Below are positions 38,604-51,981 of a stretch of 64,000 nt of DNA, one piece after another. A program made the translations under genes and the position numbers. The DNA is from Berberis thunbergii (taxonomy: Eukaryota > Streptophyta > Magnoliopsida > Ranunculales > Berberidaceae): positions 1-64,000 of the forward strand of contig QNQO01002052.1 of the NCBI GenBank assembly GCA_003290165.1, in the 5' to 3' direction. The notes under the pieces were generated by a model that searched no databases, was not told the origin of the DNA, and saw only the letters and a list, made by a program, of their open reading frames with translations. Numbering within the stretch: the first letter of the stretch is position 1; the number at the start of each line of letters is the position of its first letter.

Positions 38604-40758
38604 AATCCTTGTATTCTCGGATTCCACCCAAATTGGCCTCGAACTGAGCCTGTACGTACAAATGAGTTTTCCTTTTTCGTTAAGCACAAAAAAGCTTGTT
38701 GTTGAGACAAACATGTTTCATTAATCGTTATTATACTACCACGCAATTTTAGAAGTCAGACCGAGGTCATTTGGTCGCTCAAATCCTTGTATTCTCGGAT
38801 TGCAAAAAAATTTGGTGTCAAATTTAGCCTACAACGTACAATTGAGTTTTCCTTCTTTGTTAAGCACTACCAAACTTGTTTGTTGAGTTAAATATGTTAA
38901 TTTTTTCGTTATTATGGTACCACATGAAGTTAGAAGTCAAACATAGTCCATTTGGTCAATCAAATATTTGTATTCTCCGGATTGCACCCAAATTGGCCTC
39001 CAATTGTGCATACAACGTACAAACGAGTTTTCTTTCTTGTTAAGCACAACTGAACTTGTTTGTTGAGTGAATCATATTCAGTTTGTCATAATTATGGTAC
39101 CACATGAGGTTAGAAGTCAAACAGAGGTCATTTCGCCACTCATATTCTTGTATTCTCCGATTCCACCCAAATTAGCCTTCAATTGAGCCTACAAACGTAC
39201 AAACGGGGTTTCCATCTTCGTTAAGCACTACCGAACTTGTTTGTTGATTCAAAAATGTTTCATTTGTCGTTATTATGGTACCAGGCTAGGTTATAAGTTG
39301 AACGGAGTCCATTTGGTTCCTTAAATATTTCTATTCTCGGATTGCACCCAAATTGGCCTCCAATTGAGCCTACAACGTACAAAGAAGTTTTCCTTCTTCC
39401 TTAAGTAGAACCGAATTTTTGTTGAGTTAAACATGTTCCATTTGTCGTTATTATGGTACCAACGCGAGGTTAGAAGTCAAACATAGGTCATTTGGTCACT
39501 CAAATACGTGTATTATCTGATTCCACCCAAATTGGCTTCCATTTGAGCCTACAACGTACAAACGAGTTTTCCTTCTTCGTTAAGCATAACCGAACTTGTT
39601 TGTTGAGTCAAACTTGTTTTATTTGTCGTTATTATGGTACCATGCCCGGTTAGAAGTCAAAAGGAGGTCATTTCGTCACTCAAATCCTTGTATACTCGGA
39701 TTTGAACCAAAATTGGACTCCAATTAAGCCTACAACGTACAAACGTCGAACTTTTTGTTGAGTCAAAGATGTTCCATTTGTTGTTATTATGGCACCAAAT
39801 GAGGTGTGAAATCCAACAGAGGTCATTTGGTCACTCAAATACTTGTATTATCTGATTCCACCCAAATTGGCCTCAAATTGAAGCCTACAACGTACAAACG
39901 AGTTTTACTTATTCGTTAAGCACTACCGAACTTGTTTGTTGAGTCAAACATGTTTCATTTGTCATTATTATGGTTCCACGCCTGGTTAGAAGTCGAACGG
40001 AGTCAATTTGGTCCCTTAAATCTTTGTATTCTCGGATTGCACCCAAATTGGCCTCCAATTCAGCCTCCAACGTACAAACGAGTTTTCCTTGTTTGTCGAG
40101 AACAACCAAACTTGTTTGTTCAGTCAAACATGTTAAATTTGTCATTATTTTGGTACCTCAAGAGGTTATAAGTCAAACGATGGTCATTTTGGTCACTCAA
40201 ATCCTTGTATTCTCGGGTTCCACCCAAATTGGCCTCCAATTGAGCCTAAAATGTACAAATGAGTTTTTCATTATCGTTGAGCACCAAACAAACTGGTTTG
40301 TTAAGTAAACATGTATCATTTGTCATAATTATGGTACCATGCCAAGGTTAGAAGTCAATTAGAGGTAATTTGGCCACTCAACACTTGTAATTCTCTGATT
40401 CCACCCAAATTGGCCTCCAATTTAGCCTACAACGTACAAACGAGTTTTCCTTTTTCGTTAAGCACAACCGAAATTTTTAATTGAGCCAACCATGTTCCAT
40501 TTTGTCGTTATTGTGGTTACCTTATGATTTTATAGTAAAAATGGAGGTCATTTGGTCTCTCAATCCTTGTATCTCGGATCTACCCAAATTGGCCTCCAAT
40601 GGAGCCTACAATGTACAAACTAGTTTTCCTTATTCCGTTAAGCATTATCGACTTGTTTGTTGAGTCAAACATATTTCGTTTGTCTTTATTATGTACCATG
40701 TCTTGTTAGAAGTCGAAACGGAGTTAATTTGGTCACTTAAATCCTTGTATTCTCGGAT
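38473..40758. repeat. HOR unit 7 (12 monomers, 2286 bp)
   Basis: A 12-monomer form. Small insertions such as TTCTCCGGATTG and CTACAAACGTAC lie beside small deletions. Confidence 0.83.
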
Positions 40759-40891
40759 GGTACCAGTAGGTCATGGGTTTAAACACAGCTTGCGTCACCT
40801 TTATGGGTTCTTGGGTTCCTATAAAAACCTGCTTGGCTTTTCGAAAGACAAAAAGAAAGAAGAAAATATAAAAACAAAAAGAAGAAAAAAA
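40759..40891 (+). mobile_element. SINE copy 8
   Basis: It starts GGTACCAGTAGG like copy 6. The right target duplication has an extra T (AATCCTTTGTATTC). Confidence 0.8.
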
Positions 40892-43025
40892 AATCCTTTG
40901 TATTCTCGGATTCCACCCAAATTGGCCTCGAACTGAGCCTGTACGTACAATGAGTTTCCTTTTTCGTTAAGCACAAAAAAGCTTGTTGTTGAGACAAACA
41001 TGTTTCATTAATCGTTATTATACTACCACGCAATTTTAGAAGTCAGACGAGGTCATTTGGTCGCTCAAATCCTTGTATTCTCGATTGCAAAAAAATTGGT
41101 GTCAAATTTAGCCTACAACGTACAATTGAGTTTTCCTTCTTTGTTAAGCACTAACCAAACTTGTTTGTTGAGTTAAATATGTTAATTTTTCGTTTATTAT
41201 GGTACCACATGAAGTTAGAAGTCAAACATAGTCCATTTGGTCAATCAAATATTTGTATTCTCGGATTGCACCCAAATTGGCCATCCAATTGTGCATACAA
41301 ACGTACAAACGAGTTTTCTTTCTTTGTTAAGCACAACTGAACTTGTTGTTGAGTGAATCATATTCAGTTTGTCATAATTATGGTACCACATGAGGTTAGA
41401 AGTCAAACAGAGGTCATTTCGCCACTCAAATTCTTGTATTCTCCGATTCCACCCAAATTAGCCTTCAATTGAGCCTACAACGTACAAACGAGTTTCCTTC
41501 TTCGTTAAGCACTACCGAACTTGATTGTTTGATTCAAACATGTTTTCATTTGTCGTTATTGATGGTACCAGGCTAGGTTATAAGTTGAACGGAGTCCATT
41601 TGGTTCCTTAAATATTTCTATTCTCGGATTGCACCCAAATTGGCCTCCAATTGAGCCTACAACGACAAAGAAGTTTTCCTTCTTCCTTAAGTAGAACCGA
41701 ATTTTTGTTGAGTTAAACATGTCCATTTGTCGTTATTATGGTACCACGCGAGGTTAGAAGTCAAACATAGTCATTTGGTCACTCAAATACGTGTATTATC
41801 TGATTCCACCCAAATTGGCTTCCATTTGAGCCTACAACGTACAAACGAGTTTTCTTCTCGTTAAGCATAACCGAACTGTTGTTGAGTCAAACTTGTTTTA
41901 TTGTCGTATTATGTAACCATGCCCGGTTAGAAGTCAAAAGGAGGTCATTGGTCACTCAAATCCTTGTTATACTCGGATTGAACCAAATTGGACTCCAATT
42001 AAGCCTACAACGTACAAACGATCGAACTTTTTGTGAGTCAAAGATGTTCCATTTGTTGTTATTATGGTACCAAATGAGGTTTGAAATCCAACAGAGGTCA
42101 TTTGGTCACTCAAATACTTGTATTCTCTGATTCCACCCAAATTGGCCTCAAAATTGAGCCTACACGTACAAACGAGTTTTACTTATTTGTTAAGCACTAC
42201 CGAACTTGTTGTTGAGTCAAACATGTTTCATTTGTCATTATTATGGTACCTACGCCTGGTTAGAAGTCGAACGGAGTCAATTTGGTCCCTTAAATCTTTG
42301 TATTCTCAGATTGCACCCAAATTGGCCTCCAATTCAGCTTCCAACGTACAACGAGTTTTCCTTGTTTGTCGAGAACAACCAAATTGTTTGTTCAGTCAAA
42401 CATTGTTGCATTTGTCATTATTTTGGTACATCAAGAGGTTATAAGTCAAACGAAGGTCATTTTGGTCACTCAAATCCTTGTATTCTCGGATTCCACCCAA
42501 ATTGGCCTCCAATTGAGCCTACAAGACAAATTAGTTTTCCATTATCGTTGAGCACAAACAAACTTGTTTGTTAAGTCAAACATGTAACATTTGTCATAAT
42601 TATGGTACCATGCAAGGTTAGAAGTCAATTAGAGGTAATTTGGCCACTCAAATACTTGTATTCTCTGATTCCACCCCAAATTGGGCTCCAATTTAGCCTA
42701 CAACGTACAAACGAGTTTTCCTTTTTCGTTAAGCACAACCGAACTTTTTAGTTGAGCCAACCATGTTCCATTTGTCGTTATTGTGGTACCTTATGATTTA
42801 TAAGTCAAATGGAGGTCATTTGGTCTCAAATCCTTGTATTCTCGGATTCTACCCAAATTGGCCTCTAATGGAGCCTACAATGTACAAACTATTTTTCCTT
42901 ATTCGTTAAGCACTACCGAATTGTTTGTTGAGTCAAACATATTTCATTTGTCTTTATTATGGTACCATGTCTTGTTAGAAGTCGAACGGAGTTAATTTGG
43001 TCACTTAAATCCTTTATTCTCGGAT
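40759..43025. repeat. HOR unit 8 (12 monomers, 2267 bp)
   Basis: All 12 monomers are present but the unit is shortened by many 1-bp losses, for example ACAACGACAAAG near 41667 and GTCGTATTATGTAACC near 41903. Confidence 0.82.
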
Positions 43026-43157
43026 GGTACCACTAGGTCATGGGTTTAAACAGAGCTTGCGTCACCTTTATGGGTTCTTGGATCCTAATAAAACCATGCT
43101 TGGCTTTCGAAAGAAAAAAAGAAAGAAAGAAAAAATAAAAACAAAAGAAGAAAAAAA
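43026..43157 (+). mobile_element. SINE copy 9
   Basis: CTTGCGTCACC form. Both target duplications have single-base losses (AATCCTTTATTC on the left, CCTTGTTTCTCGG on the right). Confidence 0.78.
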
Positions 43158-44890
43158 AATCCTTGTTTCTCGGATTCCAACCCAAATTGGCTCGAACTGA
43201 GCCTGTACGTACAAATGAGTTTTCCTTTTTCGTTAAGCACAAAAAAGATTGTTGTTGAGTCAAACATGTTTCATTAATCGTTATTATACTACCACGCAAT
43301 TTTAGAAAGTCAGGACCGAGGTCATTTGGTCGCTCAAATCCTTGTATTCTCGGATTGCAAAAAAATTGGTGTCAAATTTAGCCTACAACGTACAATTGAG
43401 TTTTTCTTCTTTGTTAAGCACTACCAAACTTGTTTTGTTGAGTTAAATATGTTAATTTTTTCGTTATTATGGTACTACATGAAGTTAGAAGTCAACATAG
43501 TCCATTTGGTCAATCAAATATTTGAATTCTCGGATTGCACCCAATTGGCATCCAATGAGCATACAACGTACAAACGAGTTTTCTTCTTTGTTAAGCACAA
43601 ACTGAACTTGTTTGTTGAGTGATCATATTCAGTTTGTTCAAATTATGGTACCACATGAGGTTAGAAGTCAAACAGAGGTCATTTCGCCACTCATATTCTT
43701 GTATTCTCCGATTCCACCCAAATTAGCCTTCAATTGAGCCTACAACGTACAAACGAGTTTTCCTTCTTTGTTAAGCATAACCGAACTTGTTTGTTGAGTC
43801 AAAACTTGTTTTATTTGTCGTTATTATGGTACCATGCCCATTTAGAAGTCAAAAGGAGGTCATTTGTCACTCAAATCTTGTATACTCGGATTGAACCAAA
43901 ATTGGACTCCAATTAAGCCTACAACGTACAAAACGTCGAACTTTTTGTTGAGTCAAAGAGTTCCATTTGTTGTTATTATGGGTACCAAATGAGGTTTGAA
44001 ATCCAACAGAGATCATTTGTCACTCAAATAGTTGTATTCTCTGATTCCACCCAAATTGCCTCAAATTGAGCCTACAACGTACAAGGAGTTTTACTTATTC
44101 GTTAAGCACTACTGAAACTTGTTTGTTGAGTCAAACATGTTTCATTTGTCATTATTATGGTTCCACGCCCGGTTAGAAGTCGAACGGAGTCAATTTGGTC
44201 CCTTAAATCTTGTATTCTCGGATTGCACCCAAATTGGCCTCCAATTCAGCCTCCAAAGTACAAACGAGTTTTCCTTGTTTGTCGAGAACAACCAAACTTG
44301 TTTGTTCAGTCAAACATGTTGCATTTGTCATTATTTTGGTACCTCAAGGGTTATAAGTCAAACGAAGGTCATTTTGGTCACTCAAATCCTGTATTCCCGG
44401 TTCCACCCAAAATGGCCTCCAATTGACCTACATGTACAAACGAGTTTTCCATTTTCGTTGAGCACAAACAAACTTGTTTGTTAAGTCAAACATGTAACAT
44501 TTGTCATAATTATGGTACACGCAAAGCTTAGAAGTCAATCAGAGGTAATTTGGCCACTCAAATACTGTATTCTCGATTCCACCCAAATTGGGCTCCCAAT
44601 TTAGCCTACAACGTACATAGAGTTTTCCTTTTTCGTTAAGCACAACCGAACTTTTAGTTGAGCCAACCATGTTCCATTTGTCGTTTATTGCGGTACCTTA
44701 TGATTTTATAAGTCAACATGGAGGTCATTTGGTCTCTCAATCCTTGTATTCTCGGATTCTACCCAAATTGGCCTCCAATGGAGCCTACAATTGTACAAAC
44801 TAGTTTTCGTTATTCGTTAAGCACTTTCAAACTTCTTTGTTCAGTCCAACATATTTCATTTGTCTTATTATGTACCACGCCTGGTTAGAA
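43026..44890. repeat. HOR unit 9 (10 monomers, about 1.87 kb)
   Basis: Near 43770 the monomer that should continue CACTACCGAAC switches to CATAACCGAAC, which belongs two monomers further on, so about 360 bp are missing. A further loss at the unit's right end removes the start of the next SINE. Confidence 0.8.
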
Positions 44891-45013
44891 GTCATGGGGT
44901 TTAAACTCTGCTTGCGACATCTTTATGGGTTCTTGGATCCTATAAAAACCCTGCTTGGCTTTCAAAACAAAAAAAGAAAGAAAGAAAAATATAAAAACAA
45001 AAGAAGAATAAAA
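44891..45013 (+). mobile_element. SINE copy 10, 5' end deleted
   Basis: A deletion joins GGTTAGAAGTC of the satellite to ATGGGGTTTAAAC of the SINE at a shared GTC. The left target duplication and the first SINE bases are lost. The CTCTGCTTGCGACATC variant links it to copy 4. The tail is GAAGAATAAAAAA, then the right target duplication from 45014. Confidence 0.8.
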
Positions 45014-47133
45014 AATCCTTGTATTCTCGGATTCCACCCAATTGGCCTCGAACTGAGCCTGTACGTACAAACGAGTTTATCTTTCGTAAGCACAAAATGG
45101 CTTGTGTTGAGTCAAACATGTTTCATTACTCGTTATTATACTACCACGCAATTTTAGAAGTCAGACCGAGGTCAATTGGTCGCTCAAATCCTTGTATTCA
45201 CGGATTGCCAACAAAATTGGTGTCAAATTTAGCCTAGAACGTACAATTTGAGTTTTCCTTCTTTGTTAAGCACTACCAAACTGGTGTGTTGAGTTAAATA
45301 TGTTTATTTTTTCGTTATTATGGTACCACATGAAGTTAGAAGTCAAACATAGTCCATTTGGTCAATCAAATATTTGTATTCTCGGATTGCACCCAAATTG
45401 GCCTCCAATTGAGCATTACAACGTACAACGAGTTTTCTTTCTTCGTTAAGCACAACTGAACTTGTTTGTTGAGTCAATCATGATTCAGTTTGTCATAATT
45501 ATGGTACCACATGACGTTAGAAGTCAAACAGCGGTCATATTGCCACTCAAATTCTTGTATTCTCGGATTCCACCCAAATTGGCCTTCAATTGAGCCTACA
45601 AGTACAAACGAGTTTTCGTTCTTCGTTAAACACTACCGAACTTGTTTCTTGAGTCAACAGTTTCATTTGTCGTTATTATGTACAGGCTAGGTTATAAGTT
45701 GAATGGATCCATTGGTCCTTTAAATCACTGTATTCCCGTATTGCACCAATTGGCCTCCAATTGAGCCTACAACGTCAAAGAAGTTTTCCTTCTCCTTAAG
45801 CAGAACTGAATTTTTGTAGAGTTAAACATTTCCATTTGTCGTTATTATGGTACCAACGCGAGGTTAGAAGTCAAACATAGGTCATTTGGTCACTTCAAAT
45901 GACTGTATATCTGATTCCACCCAATTGGCTTCCATTTGAGCCTACAACTGACAAACGTGTTTCCCTCTTCGTTAAGCATAACTGAACTTGTTTGTTGAGT
46001 CAAACTTGTTTTATTTGTTGTTATTATAGTACCATGGCCGGTTAGAATCAAAAGGAGGTCAATTGGTCACTCAAATCCTTGTATACTCGGATTGCACCAA
46101 AAATTGGACCCAATTAAGCCTACAACGTACAAACGTCGAACTTTTGTTGAGTCAAACATGTTCTATTTGTTGTTATTGGTACAAATGAGTTTGAAATCCA
46201 ACAGAGGTCATTTGGTCACTCAAATAGTTGTATTCTCTGATTCCACCACCAAATTGCCCTCAATTGAGCCTACAACGTACAAACGAGTTTTACTTATTCG
46301 TTAAGCACTACCGAACTTGTTTGTTGAGTCAAACATGTTTCATTTTGTATTATTAGGTACCACGCCTGGTTAGAAGTCGAACGGAGTCAATTTGATCCCT
46401 TAAATCTTTGTATTCTCGGATTGCACCCAATTGGCCTCAATTCAGCCTCCAACGTACAAACGAGTTTTCCTTGTTGTCGAGAACAACCAAACTTGTTTGT
46501 AAAGTCAAACATGTTGCATTTGTCATTATTTTGGTACCTCAAAGAGGTTATAAGTCAACGACACGTCATTTTGGTCACTCAAATCCTTGTAATTCTCGGA
46601 TTCCACCCAAATTGGCCTCCAATTGGAGCCTACAATGTACAAACGAGTTTTCATTTTCGTTGAGCACAAACAAACTTGTTTGTTAAGTCAACACATGTTA
46701 CATTTGTCATAATTATGGTACCACACGATGTTAGAAGTCAATCAGAGGTAATTTGGCCACTCAAATACTTGTATCTCTGATCCACCCAAATTGGCCTCCA
46801 ATTTAGCCTACAACGTACAAACGAGTTTCCTTTTTCGTTAAGCACAACCGAACTTTTAGTTGAACCAACCATGTCCATTTGTCGTTATTGTGGACCTTAT
46901 GATTTTATAAGTCAAATGGAGGTCATTTTGTCTCTCAAATCCTTGTATTCTCGGATTCTACCCAAATTGGCCTCCAATGGAGCCTACATGTACAAACTAG
47001 TTTTCCTTATTCGTTAAGCACTACCGAACTTGTTTGTTGATTCAAACATATTTCATTGTCTTTATTATGGTACCACACCTGGTTAGAATTCGAACGGAGT
47101 TAATTTGTCACTTAAATCGTTGTATTCTCGGAT
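44891..47133. repeat. HOR unit 10 (12 monomers, 2243 bp)
   Basis: It shares with unit 4 the variants ACAAAATGGCTTG and TTAGCCTAGAACGTAC. Numerous 1-bp indels. Confidence 0.8.
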
Positions 47134-47274
47134 GGTATTACTAGGTCATGGGTTTAAACACAGCTTGAGACATCTTTATGGGTTCTTGGATCCTATAAAA
47201 ACCCTGCTTGGCTTTGGAAGAAAAAAAGAAGAAAGAAAAATATAAAAAAAAGAAGAAAAAAAAAAGAAAAAAAA
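47134..47274 (+). mobile_element. SINE copy 11
   Basis: It starts GGTATTACTAGG. The left target duplication is AATCGTTGTATTCTCGGAT; this C-to-G change recurs in copies 12 to 17. The tail is long with two A runs. Confidence 0.8.
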
Positions 47275-49386
47275 AATCCTTGTATTCTCGGATTCCACCC
47301 AAATTGGCCTCGAACTGAGCCTGTACGTACAAATGAGTTTTCCTTTCGTTAAGCACACAAAAGCTTGTTGTTGAGTCAAACATGTTTCATTACTCGTTAT
47401 TATACTACCACGCAATTTTAGAAGTCAGACGAGGTCATTTGGTCGCTCAAATCCTTGTATTCTCGGATTGCAACAAAATTGTGTCAAATTTAGCCTACAA
47501 CGTACAATTGAGTTTTCCTTCTTGTTAAGCACTATCAAACTTGTTTGTTGAGTTAAATATGTTTATTTTGAAATTATTATGGTACCAACATGAAGTTAGA
47601 ATTCAAACATAGTCCATTTGGTCAATCAAATATTTGTATTCTCGGATTGCACCCAATTGGCCTCCAATTGAGCATACAACGTACAAACGAGTTTTCTTTC
47701 CTCGTTAAGACAAATGAACTTGTTTGTTGAGTCAATCAATATTCATTTTGTCATAATTATGTTAACACATGAGGTTAGAAGTCAAACAGAGGTCATTTCG
47801 CCACTCATATTCTTGTATTCTCCGATTCCACCCAAATTAGCCTTCAATTGAGCCTACAACGTACAACGAGTTTTCCTTCTTCGTTAAGCACTACCAAACT
47901 TGTTTGTTGAGTCAAACATGTTCATTTGCGTTATTATGGTACCAGGCTAGGTTATAAGTTGAACGGAGTCCATTTGGTTCCTTAAATCAATCTATTCTCG
48001 GATTTTCACCCAAATGCCTCCATTGAGCCTACAACGTACAAACAAGTTTTCCTTCTTCCTTAAGCAGAACCGAATTTTTGTTGAGTTAAACATGTTCCAT
48101 TTGTCGTTATGGTACCACGCGAGGTTAGAAGTCAAACATAGGTCATTTGGTCACTCAAATACGTGTATTATTTGATTCCACCCAAATTGGCTTCGATTTG
48201 AGCCTACAACATACAAACGAGTTTTCCTTCTTCGTTAAGCATAACCGATTGTTTGTTGAGTCAAACTTGTTTTATTTTCGTTATTATGTACCATGCCCGG
48301 TTAGAAGTCAAAAGGAGGTCATTTGGTCACTCAAATCCTTGTATACTCGGATTGAACCAAAATTGGACTCCAATTAAGCCTACAACGTACAAACGTCGAA
48401 CTTTTGTTGAGTCAAAGATGTTCCATTTGTTGTTATTATGTACCAAATGAGGTTTAAATCAACAGAGGTCATTTGGTCACTCAAATATTGTATTCTCTGA
48501 TTCCACCCAAATTGGCCTCAAATTGAGCCACAACGTACAAACGAGTTTTACTTATTCGTTAAGCACTACCGAACTTGTTTGTTGAGTCAAACATTTTCAT
48601 TTGTCATTATTATGGTCCAGCCTAGTTAGAAGTCGAACGGAGTCAATTGGTCCCTTAAATCTTTGTATTCTCAATTGCATCCAAATTGGCCTCCAATTCA
48701 GCTCCAACGTACAAAACGAGTTTCCTTGTTTGTCGAGAACAACCAAACTTGTTTGTTCAGTCAAACATGTTGCATTTGTCATTATTTTGGTACCTCAAGA
48801 GGTTATAAGTCAAACGAGGTCATTTGGTCACTCAAATCCTTGTATTCCGGATTCCACCCAAATTGGCCTCCAATTGAGCCCACAATGTACAAACGAGTTT
48901 TCCATTTTCGTTTGAGCACGAACAAACTTGTTTGTTAAGTCAAACATGTTAATTTGTCATAATTATGGACCACACAATGTTAGAAATCAATCAGAGGTAA
49001 TTTGGCACTCAATACTTGTATTTCTGATTCCACCCAAATTGGCTCCAATTTAGCCTACAACGTACAAACGAGTTTTCCTTTTTCGTTAAGCACAACCGAA
49101 CTTTTTAGTTGAGCCAACCATGTTCCATTTGTCGTTATTGTTGTACCTTATGATTTTATAAGTCAAATGGAGGTCATTTGGTCTCTCAAATCCTTGTATT
49201 CTCGATTCTACCCAAATTGGCCTCCAATGGAGCCTACAATGTACAAACTAGTTTTCCTTATTCGTTAAGCACTACCGAACTTGTTTGTGAGTCAAACATA
49301 TTTCATTTGTCTTTATTATGGTACCACGCCTGGTTAGAAGTCGAAACGGAGTTAATTTGGTCACTTAAATCGTTGTATTCTCGGAT
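47134..49386. repeat. HOR unit 11 (12 monomers, 2253 bp)
   Basis: A 12-monomer form with many small indels, e.g. GGTTTAAATCAACAG near 48451 and TTTGGCACTCAATAC near 49002. Confidence 0.8.
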
Positions 49387-49523
49387 GGTACCACTAGGTC
49401 ATGGGTTTAAACACAGCTTGCGACATCTTTATGGTTCTTGGATCCTATAAAAACCTTGCTTGGCTTTCGGAAGAAAAAAGAAAGAAAGAAAAATATAAAA
49501 ACAAAGAAAAAAAAAAAGAAAAA
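49387..49523 (+). mobile_element. SINE copy 12
   Basis: Left duplication AATCGTTGTATTCTCGGAT (49368-49386), CTTGCGACATC, and a double A-run tail. Confidence 0.82.
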
Positions 49524-51839
49524 AATCCTTGTATTCTCGGATTCCACCCAAATTGGCCTCGAACTGAGCCTGTACGTACAAATGAGTTTCCTTTTTCGTA
49601 AGCACAAAAAAGCTTGTTGTTGAGTCAAACATGTTTCATTACTCGTTATTATACTACCACGCAATTTTAGAAGTCAGACCGAGGTCATTTGGTCGCTCAA
49701 ATCCTTGTATTCTCGATTGCAACAAAATTGGTGTCAAATTTAGCCTACAACGTATAATTGAGTTTTCCTTCTTTGTTAAGCACTATCAAACTTGTTTGTG
49801 AGTTAAATATGTTTATTTTGTCATTATTATGGTACCACATGAAGTTAGAAGTCAAACATAGTCCATTTGGTCAATCAAATATTTGTATTCTCGGATTGCA
49901 CCCAAATTGGCCTCCAATTGAGCATACAACGTACAAACGAGTTTTCTTTCTTCGTTAAGCACAACTGAACTTGTTTGTTGAGTCAATCATATTTAGTTTG
50001 TCATAATTATGGTACCACGTGAGGTTAGAAGTCAAACAGAGGTCATTTCGCCACTCATATTCTTGTATTCTCGGATTCCACCCAAATTGGCCTTCAATTG
50101 AGCCTACAACGTACAACGAGTTTTCCTTCTTCGTTAAGCACTACCGAACATGTTTGTTGAGTCAAACATGTTTCATTTGTCTTTATTATGGTACCAGGCT
50201 AGGTTATAAGTTGAACGGAGTCCATTTGGTCCCTTAAATCTTTGTATTCTCGGATTGCACCCAAATTGGCCTCCAATTGAGCCTACAACGTACAAAGAAG
50301 TTTTCCTTCTTCCTTAAGCAGAACCGAATTGTTGTTGAGTTAAACATGTCCCATTTGTCGTTATTATGGTAATACGCGAGGTTAGAAGTCAAACATAGGT
50401 CATTTGGTCACTCAAATACGTGTATTCTCTGATTCCACCCAAATTGGCTCCATTGAGCCTACAACGTACAAACTAGTTTTCCTTCTTCCTTAAGCAGAAC
50501 CGAATTTTTGTTGAGTTAAACATGTTCCATTTGTCGTTATTATGGCTACCACGCGAGGTTAGAAGTCAAACATAGTCATTTGGTCACTCAAATACGTGTA
50601 TTATCTGATTCCACCCAAATTGGCTTCGATTGAGCCTACAACATACAAACCAGTTTTCCTTCTTCGTAAGCATAACCGAACTTGTTTGTTGAGTCAAACT
50701 AGTTTATTTGTCGTTATTATGGTACCATGCCGGTTAGAAGTCAAAAGGAGGTCATTTGGTCACTCAAATCCTTGTATACTCGGATTGAACCAAAACTGGA
50801 CTCCAATTAAGCCTACAACGTACAAACGTCGAACTTTTTGTTGAGTCAAAGATGTTCCATTTGTTGTTATTATGGTACCAAATGAGGTTTGAAATCCAAC
50901 AGAGGTCATTTGGTCACTCAAATAGTGTATTCTCTGATACCACCCAAATTGGCCTCAAATTGAGCCTACAACGTACAAACGAGTTTTACTTATTCGTTAA
51001 GCACTACCGAACTTGTTTGTTGAGTCAAACATGTTTCATTTGTCATTATTATGGTTCCACGCCTGGTTAGAAGTCGAACGGAGTCAATTTGGTCCCTTAA
51101 ATCTTTGTATTCTCAGATTGCATCCAAATTGGCCTCCAATTCAGCCTCCAACGTACAAACGAGTTTTCCTTGTTTGTGGAGAACAACCAAACTTGTTTGT
51201 TCAGTCAAACATGTTGCATTTGTCATTATTTTGGTACCTCAAGAGGTTATAAGTCAAACGAAGGTCATTTTGGTCACTCAAATCCTTGTATTCCCGGATT
51301 CCACCCAAATTGGCCTCCAATAGTGCCTACAATGTACAAACGAGTTTTCCATTTTCGTTGAGCACGAACAAACTTGTTTGTTAAGTCAAACATGTTACAT
51401 TTGTCATAATTATGGTACCACACAATGTTAGAAATCAATCAGATGTAATTTGGCCACTCAAATACTTGTATTCTCTGATTCCACCCAAATTGGCCTCCAA
51501 TTTAGCCTACAACGTACAAACGAGTTTTCCTTTTTCGTTAAGCACAACCGAAATTTTTAGTTGAGCCAACCATGTTCCATTTGTCGTTATTGTGGTACCT
51601 TATGATTTTATAAGTCAAATGGAGGTCATTTGGTCTCTCAAATCCTTGTATTCTCGGATTCTACCCAAATTGGCCTCCAATGGAGCCTACAATGTACAAA
51701 CTAGTTTTCCTTATTCGTTAAGCACTACCGAACTTGTTTGTTTAGTCAAACATATTTCATTTGTCTTTATTATGGTACCACGCCTGGTTAGAAGTCGAAC
51801 GGAGTTAATTTGGTCACTTAAATCGTTGTATTCTCGGAT
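49387..51839. repeat. HOR unit 12 (13 monomers, 2453 bp)
   Basis: The first unit with the extra monomer typical of the right side. A duplication at about 50270-50640 gives two consecutive monomers with CAGAACCGAATT. Indels are frequent to about 50.75 kb and then stop. Confidence 0.83.
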
Positions 51840-51981
51840 GGTACCACTAGGTCATGGGTTTAAACACAGCTTGCGACATCTTTATGGGTTCTTGGATCCT
51901 ATAAAAAACTTGCTTGGCTTTCGGAAGAAAAAAAGAAAGAAAGAAAAATATAAAACAAAAGAAGAAAAAAAAAGAAAAAAA
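51840..51981 (+). mobile_element. SINE copy 13
   Basis: It reads CTATAAAAAACTTGC where the others have CTATAAAAACCTTGC, and has one A fewer in ATAAAACAAAAG. Left duplication of the AATCGTTG type. Confidence 0.82.
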
